NCBI GenBank assembly: GCA_034090045.1
Contig: JAXDTI010000001.1
Span: 1 to 64,000, forward strand
Direction: 5' to 3'
DNA from: JAXDTI01 sp034090045
Lineage (GTDB): Bacteria; Actinomycetota; Actinomycetes; Actinomycetales; Actinomycetaceae
DNA length: 64,000 nucleotides
Part shown: positions 47,991-57,009 of the stretch, piece by piece
Numbering within the stretch: position 1 is the first letter of the stretch
Layout of the letters: each line of letters starts with the position of its first letter
Made by a program: the position numbers and the translations under genes
The notes under the pieces: generated by a model
What the model saw: the letters and a program-made list of their open reading frames with translations, nothing else
Told to the model about the DNA's origin: nothing
The model's database searches: none

Positions 47991-50036
47991 ATGGCTTTAG
48001 CAGCAAATGAAAAACCTCAGGATTATGCCCGGCATGGCAACCGGATTGACGCTCTCGATGGATTACGCACAATAGCTGTTTTTCTCGTGATTGGATTCCA
48101 CGTGTCGATGCCGTATATGGCCGCTGGCTATATTGGCGTGGATATGTTTTTTGTGCTTTCTGGGTACTTGATCACAGCAGGACTGGTACACGAGATCCGC
48201 ACGCGGGGGCGCTTGCGGCTTGCACGCTTCTGGAGCAGGCGTTTTAAGCGTTTAATGCCTGCCGCTTTGCTCGCGATATTAGTTGTATTCGTGTGGGGAA
48301 TGTGGTTTGCGCCTCTTTATCGCCGCTCAGACCTCGGCGCCGATGCGTGGTGGACCGTGTTTTATCTTGCGAACTGGCGCTTCGTGAATGCTGGCAGCTA
48401 TTTCGAGTCAGATGGAACTCTCTCTCCACTTGAGCATATGTGGAGTCTGGCCGTGGAAGAGCAGTTTTATCTTGTGTGGCCGCTGCTCATCACGGTTGTG
48501 CTGTGGGTGGCTTATCGGCTCGCGCACTCTCGTATGCCGCAACTTGCGGGCGAGGGGGAATCGCTACGTGAAGTGAATGAGGCACAACGGCAACTTCGAG
48601 GCCGTATGCTCATTGCCATAATCGTTGCTGCTGGCTTGATTATCATGGCAAGCAGCCTGTTCCTTTATCTTGATAATTCCTTCATTTCTCAAAACCGAGC
48701 CTACATGGGTACAGATGCGAAGGCTTTTGAACCGATGTTGGGTGCACTGCTGGCGATTCTGGCTTCTTACCCCAAAATCTCTGCCTGGTTTGGGAAGTGT
48801 TCGCATGCCTTGATCTGGGCTGGCGCAGGCCTGATGTTCGCTTTGTTTATCGTGATTGATGGGCCTGCTCCGTTTTACTTCTCTGGGGGTGCGCTGGCAT
48901 ATAGCCTCGGCATGGGAGCCGTGATTGTTGGTGTGGCGCATGGTTTGCATGGGTTTGAGGCGCGAGTGCTCGCCTGGGGGCCAATCAGTTATCTTGGCAG
49001 GATTTCTTACGGCCTCTATCTCTGGCACTGGCCGTTGGCTGTGTGGCTACTGCAGCCGCAACTTGGTTTTCAGCCTAAGCGAGCGGCATTGGTGGTGGTG
49101 CTGACGATCGTTACGGCAGTGCTCTCATACCACTTCCTTGAGATGCCGATACGCTCTGGAAAGCTCAACCGCATCTTCTCGCCCAAGCGCGCAATAATTA
49201 GCGCATTCGTGGCAATGCTGATCGTGGCGGGGATCGTATCCACTCTCGGCGGCACACCTCTGAGCCGAGCAGCCGAGCCCTTTGTGCGCAACGTGCTTTA
49301 CCAAGGGAAAAAGCCACCCGTGAATGAATCAACGATCTTAGTGGTAGGAGATTCCGTGCCCAAGCGGCTCGTACCTGCTCTGGTTCCTGTAGCGCAGAAG
49401 CGGGGGTGGGACGTGGTGAGCGCCGCCCGTGGAGCATGTACGCCTATGGCGTTGCGCTTGGATTTTGGCCCTGCAGATCCTACTGGCGTTAATTGCCCCA
49501 CTGCTCTAGATGTTCAGCGCGAAATGATGAGTGAACACAACCCCGGAATCGTGCTGTGGTGGTCTCGATACGAAATTATCGATCGATACGATAGTGACGG
49601 CGTCACGCTTTTACACCCCGATTCTGATGCTTTTTGGCTGGCTCAAGAGCGTGACTTTAAGATCGCAGCTGATCGTTTTACTCAGGATGGAGCTACGCTC
49701 GTGGTGGTGCTTACTGAACGCCCAGGAGCGGGAATGCTCAACCGCCCACAACAAGAAATTGATCTTCCTCTGATTCAGAATATGCTCTATCACGATGAGT
49801 ATCGGCAACGTTTTAATGAGATCGTGACGAAGGTGGCGGCTCAACGTAGCGATATACGAGTGATTAGTGGAGATGAGCTTTTCTGCGCTGGAAAACCTAC
49901 TTTAGAAGGTAGTAGCGTGTGTGACGATTCTGTTCCAGGAAAAGGTTATATCCGCCCAGATGGAGCGCACGTTAACCTCGAGTATTTTGGTGAAAGTGTG
50001 AGTAACAAGCTTCTTGATGCTCTGGAAAAGGGGTGA
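47991..50036 (+). CDS. OatA-like membrane acyltransferase with SGNH domain
   Basis: 681 residues. An N-terminal acyltransferase-3 domain of ten to eleven helices (residues about 18-400) has the signatures LDGLRTIAVFLVIGFH, GVDMFFVLSGYLIT and LSPLEHMWSLAVEEQFYLVWP. After one further helix an extracytoplasmic SGNH-hydrolase-like domain begins (ILVVGDSVPKRLVPAL, with the block I Asp-Ser) and ends with RPDGAHVNLEYFG, giving the catalytic Asp-His pair. Such two-domain proteins move acetyl groups across the membrane onto peptidoglycan or surface polysaccharide. The ATG has a weak ribosome binding site. Confidence 0.92.
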   Translation: MALAANEKPQDYARHGNRIDALDGLRTIAVFLVIGFHVSMPYMAAGYIGVDMFFVLSGYLITAGLVHEIRTRGRLRLARFWSRRFKRLMPAALLAILVVFVWGMWFAPLYRRSDLGADAWWTVFYLANWRFVNAGSYFESDGTLSPLEHMWSLAVEEQFYLVWPLLITVVLWVAYRLAHSRMPQLAGEGESLREVNEAQRQLRGRMLIAIIVAAGLIIMASSLFLYLDNSFISQNRAYMGTDAKAFEPMLGALLAILASYPKISAWFGKCSHALIWAGAGLMFALFIVIDGPAPFYFSGGALAYSLGMGAVIVGVAHGLHGFEARVLAWGPISYLGRISYGLYLWHWPLAVWLLQPQLGFQPKRAALVVVLTIVTAVLSYHFLEMPIRSGKLNRIFSPKRAIISAFVAMLIVAGIVSTLGGTPLSRAAEPFVRNVLYQGKKPPVNESTILVVGDSVPKRLVPALVPVAQKRGWDVVSAARGACTPMALRLDFGPADPTGVNCPTALDVQREMMSEHNPGIVLWWSRYEIIDRYDSDGVTLLHPDSDAFWLAQERDFKIAADRFTQDGATLVVVLTERPGAGMLNRPQQEIDLPLIQNMLYHDEYRQRFNEIVTKVAAQRSDIRVISGDELFCAGKPTLEGSSVCDDSVPGKGYIRPDGAHVNLEYFGESVSNKLLDALEKG

Positions 50037-50202
50037 GTGTATGCTGCGGATGAAAGAGCGGATTGGGTGCCCTCCCTCTGGGCGGTAGGGTAGGCGTGCT
50101 ACTCATGCGGGTGGTTCCACTGGAAGCGAAAGAGACTGCTAGTTTCCAAACTGTGGTGTGTTCTTTATGATTGTTCTAGTTCTAACAAAGGAAATGAGAA
50201 CG

Positions 50203-51333
50203 ATGGAAACGAAAAGATCTCTTCTGATCCTCTCTTTTTCTCCGATCGAGCGAGATGCGCGAGTATTAAAAGAAGTGCGGCTTTTTGTTGGTAAATATGA
50301 TGTGTTCACGTGCGGCTATGGGGAAGCGCCGGAAGGCGTTGTGGATCACTTCCAGATAAGCAATGCTGCAGTGAACTGGAAATACGACAATCTCAGCATC
50401 GTCACTCATCAATACGAACGTGCCTACTGGGCGAACGCTGCGGTGCGAGAGGCCAAATCTTTACTCGAAGGGAAAACTTTTGACGCGATCCTGGCCAACG
50501 ACTTTGACACTGCACCCTTGGCTCTGCACCTGAAACCACGCAGAGGAGTTCACGTAGACCTGCACGAATATGCGCCGCTGGAAAAAGAAAACCTGAAACG
50601 GTGGAAGTGGTTTATTACGCCGTTCCGTTCTTGGGTTTGCCGTAAATACATCGCTAGGGCAAGCTCCTGGACCACTGTCGCCCAGGGTATCGCCGACAAA
50701 TACCGAGAAGTTTTCGGCTTCTGTCCCGGCGTGGTAACCAACGCCGCACCCTACCAGGAACTCACGCCGACCCCGGTACACTCTCCGCTGCGACTGGTTC
50801 ATCACGGAGTGGCACACTCGGATCGTAACCTTGACCGACTCGCCGAGGCAGTGAGCCATACCCGGCTTAATTGCACCCTGGATTTTTTCTTGGTGCCCAC
50901 GGATCCTGCCGTCATCGAAAGACTTAACAAGATCGCGGGGAGGAGTGGTCGCATACATCTACACGAGCAGTTGCCTTATAGCGAAATAGTTAGCACGCTC
51001 AACGACTTTGACTGCGGGATTTACACCCTGCCGCCGGTGAGTTTTAATAATGACCATGCACTGCCTAACAAGTTCTTTGATTTTATCCAGGCGCGGCTTG
51101 CGGTGTTGATTGGTCCATCCCCAGAAATGGCTGACTATGTGGAGCGTTACGAGCTGGGCGCGGTTGCACAGGATTTCAGCACCGAAGCCTTTACTGCGCT
51201 TTTAGATTCGATTCGACCAGAAAATGTGGCCGTATGGAAGAACACCGCCGCGAAGGCCGCGGTTTCGCTCTCAGCCGAGGAACAGGTGCAAGGCTGGGCA
51301 GAGGCGGTAGGAAAGTTACTGAACCGTGGCTAA
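50203..51333 (+). CDS. GT-B glycosyltransferase
   Basis: 376 residues from the third available start; ATGs at 50194 and a frame opening at 50158 are alternatives and AAAGGA lies at 50189. The features are those of GT4-like enzymes: LLILSFSPIERDARVLKEV at the N-terminus, DAILANDFDTAPLAL, HVDLHEYAPLE, and in the donor domain LVHHGVAHSDRNLDRL and IHLHEQLPYSEIVSTLN-DFDCGIYTL. Predicted cytoplasmic transferase building the surface glycan. It overlaps the flippase gene by 8 bp and so is coupled to it. Confidence 0.82.
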   Translation: METKRSLLILSFSPIERDARVLKEVRLFVGKYDVFTCGYGEAPEGVVDHFQISNAAVNWKYDNLSIVTHQYERAYWANAAVREAKSLLEGKTFDAILANDFDTAPLALHLKPRRGVHVDLHEYAPLEKENLKRWKWFITPFRSWVCRKYIARASSWTTVAQGIADKYREVFGFCPGVVTNAAPYQELTPTPVHSPLRLVHHGVAHSDRNLDRLAEAVSHTRLNCTLDFFLVPTDPAVIERLNKIAGRSGRIHLHEQLPYSEIVSTLNDFDCGIYTLPPVSFNNDHALPNKFFDFIQARLAVLIGPSPEMADYVERYELGAVAQDFSTEAFTALLDSIRPENVAVWKNTAAKAAVSLSAEEQVQGWAEAVGKLLNRG

Positions 51334-52585
51334 CAGTTCGGCAAAAAACATTCTCACTCTTTTGAGTGGAACCGCCTCCGCCCAGGTGGTGGCGATCGTC
51401 ATTTCGATTTTCACAGCTCGAATGTTTACACCCGAAACGTTCGGAGAGTTTGGGATATACAGTTCAGTGGCTGGAATTGTCGTAGTGGCGGCTTCATTGC
51501 GATACGACATGACGATAATGTTGCCGGATACCGATGCTGAAGCAAAAAATATTGCCCGACTGGCAACACGATCCAACATTATTGTTTCAATCATCTCAGT
51601 GGTTTTAGCATTTGCCCTTCACGATGTCATCTTGAAAATTTGGGGCAGTAAAATACTTGCTGACTGGATGCCGCTGATTGGTATTACTGTTTTTTGTTCC
51701 GCCCAAGCTTTTATCTTCCAATATTGGTTCAACCGGCACAAGCATTATAAAGTGATTGCTCTCAACCGTTTTGAGCAAACTGTGGGATCCTCCGGCGGTC
51801 AACTTCTCTTTGGTTTGATCGGTATGCGTTCTTTCCTTGGTCTCACGTTCGGCACTTTTTTTGGTTTGATATGGGCGTATCTCAAACTGAGATTCAAAAC
51901 TCACGATTTGCGGGAGCCGGTTCCTCCAGGAACGCCCACCATGAGAGAGCTTGCAGGGCGCTATAAAAAAATGCCGCTCTTAAACCTCCCCACTGCCCTG
52001 ATAGACACGGTTCGAGCTAACGGAATTCAACTCATCATTGGTGGAATTGCTTTGGGTTCTTTGGGGCAATTTAACCTCGCGTGGCGAGTGCTCCAGGCAC
52101 CCATAGCATTAATCAACAGTGCGCTTTCTCAGGTGTTTTTCCAGCAACTCTCACGGGTAAAACCGGGTGAAATGTATCCTGCCGTAAAAGCAATCTTGAA
52201 AAAATCCGCGCTTTTGGGAGTTCCTCCGTTCGTGCTACTCTATATTCTCTCTCCGTGGCTCATTCCTTTCGTTTTTGGTTCACAATGGCACATGGCTGGA
52301 GATATTGCTCGTGCGCTCACTCCCTGGCTCGCTATCAATCTCATTTCAGCTCCGGTGTCCACTGTTTTTGTGGTTACTTCGAGGCAGCAGTGGACACTGC
52401 TCTTCTCGGTAGTTTTTGCTGCTGCTCCCCTGGCTTGGCTGTTTTTTTCCCCATTAGAGTTCCTGCAAACCTTAACAGTCCTCGCCACCATGATGGCGGC
52501 GATGCTGGTGTTCTTCATTGGGATGGCGGTTATGGCAGCGCGGGGCTATGATTCTCTTCGGCGAGAGGCTGACGATGAAATCTAG
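51326..52585 (+). CDS. Wzx-type polysaccharide flippase
   Basis: 419 residues, about twelve hydrophobic helices in two similar halves, polysaccharide biosynthesis/MATE-like fold. The N-terminus ILTLLSGTASAQVVAIVISI and the ARMFTPETFGEFGIYSS loop are typical; the second half restarts at GGIALGSLGQFNLAWRVLQAP. It would carry lipid-linked oligosaccharide units across the membrane. Start GTG; the end overlaps the next transferase by 11 bp. No Wzy polymerase is obvious in the window. Confidence 0.9.
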   Translation: MANSSAKNILTLLSGTASAQVVAIVISIFTARMFTPETFGEFGIYSSVAGIVVVAASLRYDMTIMLPDTDAEAKNIARLATRSNIIVSIISVVLAFALHDVILKIWGSKILADWMPLIGITVFCSAQAFIFQYWFNRHKHYKVIALNRFEQTVGSSGGQLLFGLIGMRSFLGLTFGTFFGLIWAYLKLRFKTHDLREPVPPGTPTMRELAGRYKKMPLLNLPTALIDTVRANGIQLIIGGIALGSLGQFNLAWRVLQAPIALINSALSQVFFQQLSRVKPGEMYPAVKAILKKSALLGVPPFVLLYILSPWLIPFVFGSQWHMAGDIARALTPWLAINLISAPVSTVFVVTSRQQWTLLFSVVFAAAPLAWLFFSPLEFLQTLTVLATMMAAMLVFFIGMAVMAARGYDSLRREADDEI

Positions 52586-54122
52586 GCATCCGAATCGGAA
52601 TCCTCGCACTTTTCCCTTAACTGCAATAAAACGCAGGCTAGGGATTCTGCGGCAGCAAGGGACTTTTCCCCTAATATATGCTTTTTTTCGGGTTCTTCCA
52701 CAAAGAGCCGGTAATATTGCTCTTCGAGCTCTTCAGTCCTCGGCAATACCTGGTTCACGATTACTCCAAATACAACGTGCTTTGTTGGCAATGAAACTGC
52801 GTATGTACCGGGGGGATGATGTTCCTGAGAACGAAATAGCATCCTTTTTGTCAGACGCTCTCATGGAGTGCGACAGGGCTTGGGAATCCGGAAAAGATGC
52901 TCTAGTAGCGAAACTCCTGGCGACAATGCTGGACATTATCTTTGCTCCCAAACGCATCCAGGTAACAGATCCCGATTCGCTGAGCGGAGATTCATTGATG
53001 GAACTATTAAATGAATCTCGTGCATACAGACAGATAACAGAGCACCAGCAGCGTATTCACACAGCGCGATTGGGAGGACCAGGTCGCTTGCTCATCCTGC
53101 ATCCACATAACGATACATTTATCAAGATCCATGCCGAAGAACTAGAACAAACAGGTTGGAAGATAACGTGGCTGGACACAAAGACCGATAGCTGGTTTGC
53201 GGCACATGCCAACACGAGGACCATTGTGCGCTTAGCGATTATGAACTCCCGTGGTAACGCTCCTAGGGTGCCCAGCCACGTGGCAAACCTGATCGCTGAT
53301 GCAGACGCTATATGGATTGAGTGGGGATTGGCACAGGCGGCATTGCTTTCACAGTATCGCCTCAACAAGCCCACAGTCATTCGCATCCACCGCTACGAGG
53401 CCCAGACCCAGTGGCCGCTGCTGTTTAACACTGCTGGCTTCGATTCGATTACTTATGTGAGTGACTGGGTACGCCGGGTTGCCCAGATGCATCGACCGGA
53501 ACTGGCTGAGATGCCAAGCCAGGTGATATCCCTGGGGGTGGATTCGAGGTGTTTCACCACCGATAAAACCCCTGCAGCTGTGCGCACTCTGGCTTTGGTT
53601 GGATGGAACAGGCCTGTGAAAGATCCGGATTTTGCCTTAGCTATTCTTGACAGACTCCTTGAAAAAGATCCCTCCTGGCGCTTGCTTTTAGTCGGGGACG
53701 AACCGGATACCAACACCGAATGGGGCCGCCGGCTTGTGAAGCGTGTCGGTTCTCACGGGGAAAGCGTAGAAAACCTGGGATTTCGGCGTGACATTCCTGA
53801 AGTACTCAAACGGGTTGGTTACATCCTCTCCACCTCTCGGCTGGAGAGTTTCCATTCCGCAGTGATTGAGGGAGCGGTAACGGGCTGTGTGCCCGTGGTT
53901 CGGAATTGGCCAGATGTGAAACACCTCGGCGGAGCGGCGAGCATTTACCCCAAAGAATGGATTGTGGAAACGCCTGAAGAAGCCGCCGCACGTATCCTCA
54001 CCAACCAGCCTCCCAGCGAAAAGGCACGCGTCTTTGTCACAGAGACGCTGGCACTCAACCGTATAAACCACCAAATCGAAGACCTCTTCTACAGGAAGAA
54101 CCTTGAAGGACATCACCGATGA
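52575..54122 (+). CDS. GT4-type glycosyltransferase, long form
   Basis: 515 residues. The first 170 residues are helical and unfamiliar (FPLIYAFFRVLPQRAGNIAL). The rest is a GT-B enzyme: RLLILHPHNDTFIKIHAEEL, ADAIWIEWGLAQAALLS, PTVIRIHRYEAQTQWP, SWRLLLVGDEPDTN, then STSRLESFHSAVIEGAVTGC with the conserved E-x7-E near the end. The ATG overlaps the flippase stop, in the order flippase-transferase. Adds a sugar to the surface glycan (inference). Confidence 0.82.
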   Translation: MKSRHPNRNPRTFPLTAIKRRLGILRQQGTFPLIYAFFRVLPQRAGNIALRALQSSAIPGSRLLQIQRALLAMKLRMYRGDDVPENEIASFLSDALMECDRAWESGKDALVAKLLATMLDIIFAPKRIQVTDPDSLSGDSLMELLNESRAYRQITEHQQRIHTARLGGPGRLLILHPHNDTFIKIHAEELEQTGWKITWLDTKTDSWFAAHANTRTIVRLAIMNSRGNAPRVPSHVANLIADADAIWIEWGLAQAALLSQYRLNKPTVIRIHRYEAQTQWPLLFNTAGFDSITYVSDWVRRVAQMHRPELAEMPSQVISLGVDSRCFTTDKTPAAVRTLALVGWNRPVKDPDFALAILDRLLEKDPSWRLLLVGDEPDTNTEWGRRLVKRVGSHGESVENLGFRRDIPEVLKRVGYILSTSRLESFHSAVIEGAVTGCVPVVRNWPDVKHLGGAASIYPKEWIVETPEEAAARILTNQPPSEKARVFVTETLALNRINHQIEDLFYRKNLEGHHR

Positions 54123-54839
54123 ACGAAGAGCAGAAACCGACCATAGATAGGTATTTTTGGTAGCCGTGTGACGCGCGATGCTTTCGAAAAGGTAAAAGAC
54201 GATTATAACCTGGCGTATTACGTGGCTCGGCAGTCCATTATCTCGACCTACGGCAAACGTGGCGATTTTCGGGTTGACGTGGATAAACTCCAGTCCGCAT
54301 TTCGGCGGTGAATGTTGGCTGGGGACATTGACGGCAATGCCATGCGGGTAATTTGCGAAAACCCAGACGTGGATCTGCTTTTGTAGGACATTACCGATGA
54401 CCGAATGGGGTTGATTGGTGACAGTAAAGGTGCCTACTTGACTGTCAGTAACGAACTGAAAGAATCGGGTTTCGAGACGAACAACAATCCCGACTTCTCG
54501 AAGTTGCGTTACGGTTCGGCACAGTATTTCGAACTTTTTGAAAAAGCCCTTAAACGGTATAAACAAGACCTCGTAGCGGCGGGCCTGTTCGAAAAAACTT
54601 GGGCAGTGGTTGTTCCCTTTGCCACGCGAATTAATCCCGGTGAGTATGTGCCGCTCAAAACTCGGGGGATGATTTTCCTGGCATCGTTAAGGAAAAACTG
54701 GACAGTGAAGAAGATAAGGCGAATTATTAGTCGATACGGCTTTAATGTTATGCCGATACCCAATCGCCTGATTCGATACAGCCCCAGCAACAAATGGACT
54801 CTGGCCTCCTATCATTACGGGCCAGATTATTATCGCTAA
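54120..54839 (+). pseudogene. DUF6270-type capsule-associated protein, inactivated
   Basis: From ATG 54120 the first codons MNEEQKPTI are followed one base out of frame by IFGSRVTRDAFEKVKDDYN, the usual DUF6270 start (FGSCVTRD). The main frame then carries two in-frame stops, TGA at 54309 and TAG at 54384, before ITDDRMGLIGDSKGAYLTVS ... KTWAVVVPFATRINP and an intact end at 54839. So there is one frameshift and two nonsense mutations in a protein of about 235 residues. DUF6270 proteins occur in capsule and exopolysaccharide clusters; function unknown. Confidence 0.78.
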
Positions 54840-54909
54840 CTCGCAGAACAGTTCGCCAAACTGACGAAATAGAAATAGCTAAAATAGTCGACCTGATAGT
54901 TTTATCTTT

Positions 54910-55899
54910 GTGACAAATTATTCGAACTCGACCAGGATTATCCATGTGAACCGCATTGCGGGAGTACCGGAGGCATTGGTGAGCGAGGCACGCACAGAGG
55001 GGAAAGCCTGGGCGTTGCGCGAGATACCCGCCGGCCGCGGAAACCCACTGGCAGTAGCAGGGAAACGCCTCGACGACCTGATTAAATGGCGGCGCACATA
55101 TTCCCAGGCAGACATAGTGCACGTGCATTACGCAACGAACGGATATTACGGTTGGGGAAACAAGCCCTTCGTGTTGCACCTGCACGGGTCGGACGTTCGA
55201 CAGGATTGGCAAAAACCGGGCCTTCGCCAAGTAATCACCCACTCTCTCAAACGCGCTGATGCGGTGATCTGTGCCACCCCAGACCTGGTTCCTTGGGTGC
55301 AAGATATTCGCCCGGATGCCACCTGGATTCCCAACCCCGTTCCAGCGGAATTTCTGGATTCTTCGAATGTGCAACCTCGAGATAAGCGGATTATCTTCTC
55401 ATCCCGCTGGGATAACACCAAAGGCCTCGACCTGTTGCTCCCCTTGGCGAGAATCCTCGTCGAAAGGGGTTTTGAGGTTGTCGGTGTCGATTGGGGTTCG
55501 GATTCCGAGCGCGCCGCCGAACTCGGCGTCAAGCTCGCACCTCTCATGTCCTTACCTACTTTCCGTGATTTCCTCGCCAGCGGACAAGTTGTTGTGGGCC
55601 AGTTCCAGTTTCCCGCTTTTTCCACAACCGACTACCAGACCCTGGCGCTCAACCGCCCCCTGGTTGCCGCCGCCAATGCCGAGAACGCCCCGGTCCACAC
55701 GGTAGCCACCGGGGATTATCCCGGACTGAAACGAGAACCAGAGCGCCTTGCCGACCATATTGTCGAGCTGATGAACGAATCCTCGTGGGAAAACACCCGC
55801 GACTGGGTGATTAAAAACCACCATCCCGCGCATTGTGTTTCCCTAGTCGAGGAGATTTATAAGCAGGTCCTGGAATCTGGGGTGAAAAATGAATCCTAA
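54910..55899 (+). CDS. GT4-like glycosyltransferase
   Basis: 329 residues with GT-B features: IIHVNRIAGVPEALVSEAR, a DIVHVHYATNGYYGWG block, PFVLHLHGSDVRQDW, ADAVICATPDLVPWV, WIPNPVPAEF and IIFSSRWDNTKGLDLLLPLA. The start is GTG without a strong ribosome binding site. It overlaps the next GT2 gene by 11 bp. Probably a sugar transferase for the same glycan. Confidence 0.82.
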   Translation: MTNYSNSTRIIHVNRIAGVPEALVSEARTEGKAWALREIPAGRGNPLAVAGKRLDDLIKWRRTYSQADIVHVHYATNGYYGWGNKPFVLHLHGSDVRQDWQKPGLRQVITHSLKRADAVICATPDLVPWVQDIRPDATWIPNPVPAEFLDSSNVQPRDKRIIFSSRWDNTKGLDLLLPLARILVERGFEVVGVDWGSDSERAAELGVKLAPLMSLPTFRDFLASGQVVVGQFQFPAFSTTDYQTLALNRPLVAAANAENAPVHTVATGDYPGLKREPERLADHIVELMNESSWENTRDWVIKNHHPAHCVSLVEEIYKQVLESGVKNES

Positions 55900-56953
55900 G
55901 CCGATCGATGTGGTGATTGCCTGCCACAATCCCAAACGCCCGATTGCCCGGGCGGTGCGTTCCGTGGTGGTGGGCAACGGCGAGGTGGCGCGCGCGGTGG
56001 TGGTGTGCCACAACACGTCTATTGATTCCATTCGCGAGGTTATTCCGGCTGAACTCGCCGGGCACGTCAAGTTTCTGCACTTGGATGACGGCATTTATTC
56101 CCCCACCGGCCCTTTCACTTACGGCTTGGAACAGTCAAGCGCTCCGTGGGTCATGATTATGGGTTCCGACGATGAACTCCAGCCGGGTGCTGTGCGTTCA
56201 GTGTTGAAACGGAGCGCAGGAGCAGATGCCGTGATTATGCGCTGTGATAGAGCAGGACATACTGTTCCAACCCCACCAGTGAGAGTTTTTCCACATAGGT
56301 TCCGTGACGTGGTACGCGACCGGCTGTTATATCGCAGCGCGCCACTCGGAATTATGCGCCGTAATTTTTTGCGTGAACATCAGATCTCGCTCACTGCTGG
56401 GCTCAGCACCGGCGAAGATCTTGAGTTCACTCTCAAGCTGTGGGCTGAGGGGCGAATCCGTGTGCAGCGCAGCGGGCCGGGATACCAGATCAACGAAGAT
56501 GCCACCGATCGGGTGACGATGCGGCTGGCTCCCGCCGCAGATGAAATGCGCCATTGTGAGGTGCTGTGGGCTGATGGGGGGCCGAAAGATCCAGCAGTGC
56601 GCGAGGCACTGGCCTTGAAATACCTGCGAATTCACCTTTTCGGTTTTGCCTGGATGCGCGCGCGCCATGATGCCTGGACAACCGAAGACCGCGAATACCT
56701 GGCGAAACTGTTAAACCTGATCCTCGTTCACGCTCCCCAGGTAACCGGCATCATGTCACGTGCCGATTTGCGTTTGATTCGGGCGCTAGCAGACCCGGTC
56801 ACTCCCGTTTCCGAACTCAATGAAGCTGCCGTCATGAGACGCCAGTTCACCAACCCCGCGACCTGGATTCCAGCAAACCTGCGCTACCTGTTCCACCGCG
56901 AGGCTCCACCGAGATTTATGGCTGCGTCGCTCGCCACAAAACTACTACGGTGA
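55889..56953 (+). CDS. Family 2 glycosyltransferase
   Basis: 354 residues. GT-A core: IDVVIACHNPKRPIARAVRSV, VVCHNTS, metal-binding MGSDDELQPGAV, and a late EDLEFTLKLWAEG motif supplying the catalytic acid. The C-terminal 150 residues are helical without membrane spans. It overlaps the upstream transferase and is the last gene of the polysaccharide block. Confidence 0.85.
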   Translation: MNPKPIDVVIACHNPKRPIARAVRSVVVGNGEVARAVVVCHNTSIDSIREVIPAELAGHVKFLHLDDGIYSPTGPFTYGLEQSSAPWVMIMGSDDELQPGAVRSVLKRSAGADAVIMRCDRAGHTVPTPPVRVFPHRFRDVVRDRLLYRSAPLGIMRRNFLREHQISLTAGLSTGEDLEFTLKLWAEGRIRVQRSGPGYQINEDATDRVTMRLAPAADEMRHCEVLWADGGPKDPAVREALALKYLRIHLFGFAWMRARHDAWTTEDREYLAKLLNLILVHAPQVTGIMSRADLRLIRALADPVTPVSELNEAAVMRRQFTNPATWIPANLRYLFHREAPPRFMAASLATKLLR

Positions 56954-57009
56954 TGCTACGACCTCGTATTATTCTCTCTGCTGCGAACCTTCACATCTGA
57001 TACATTAAA

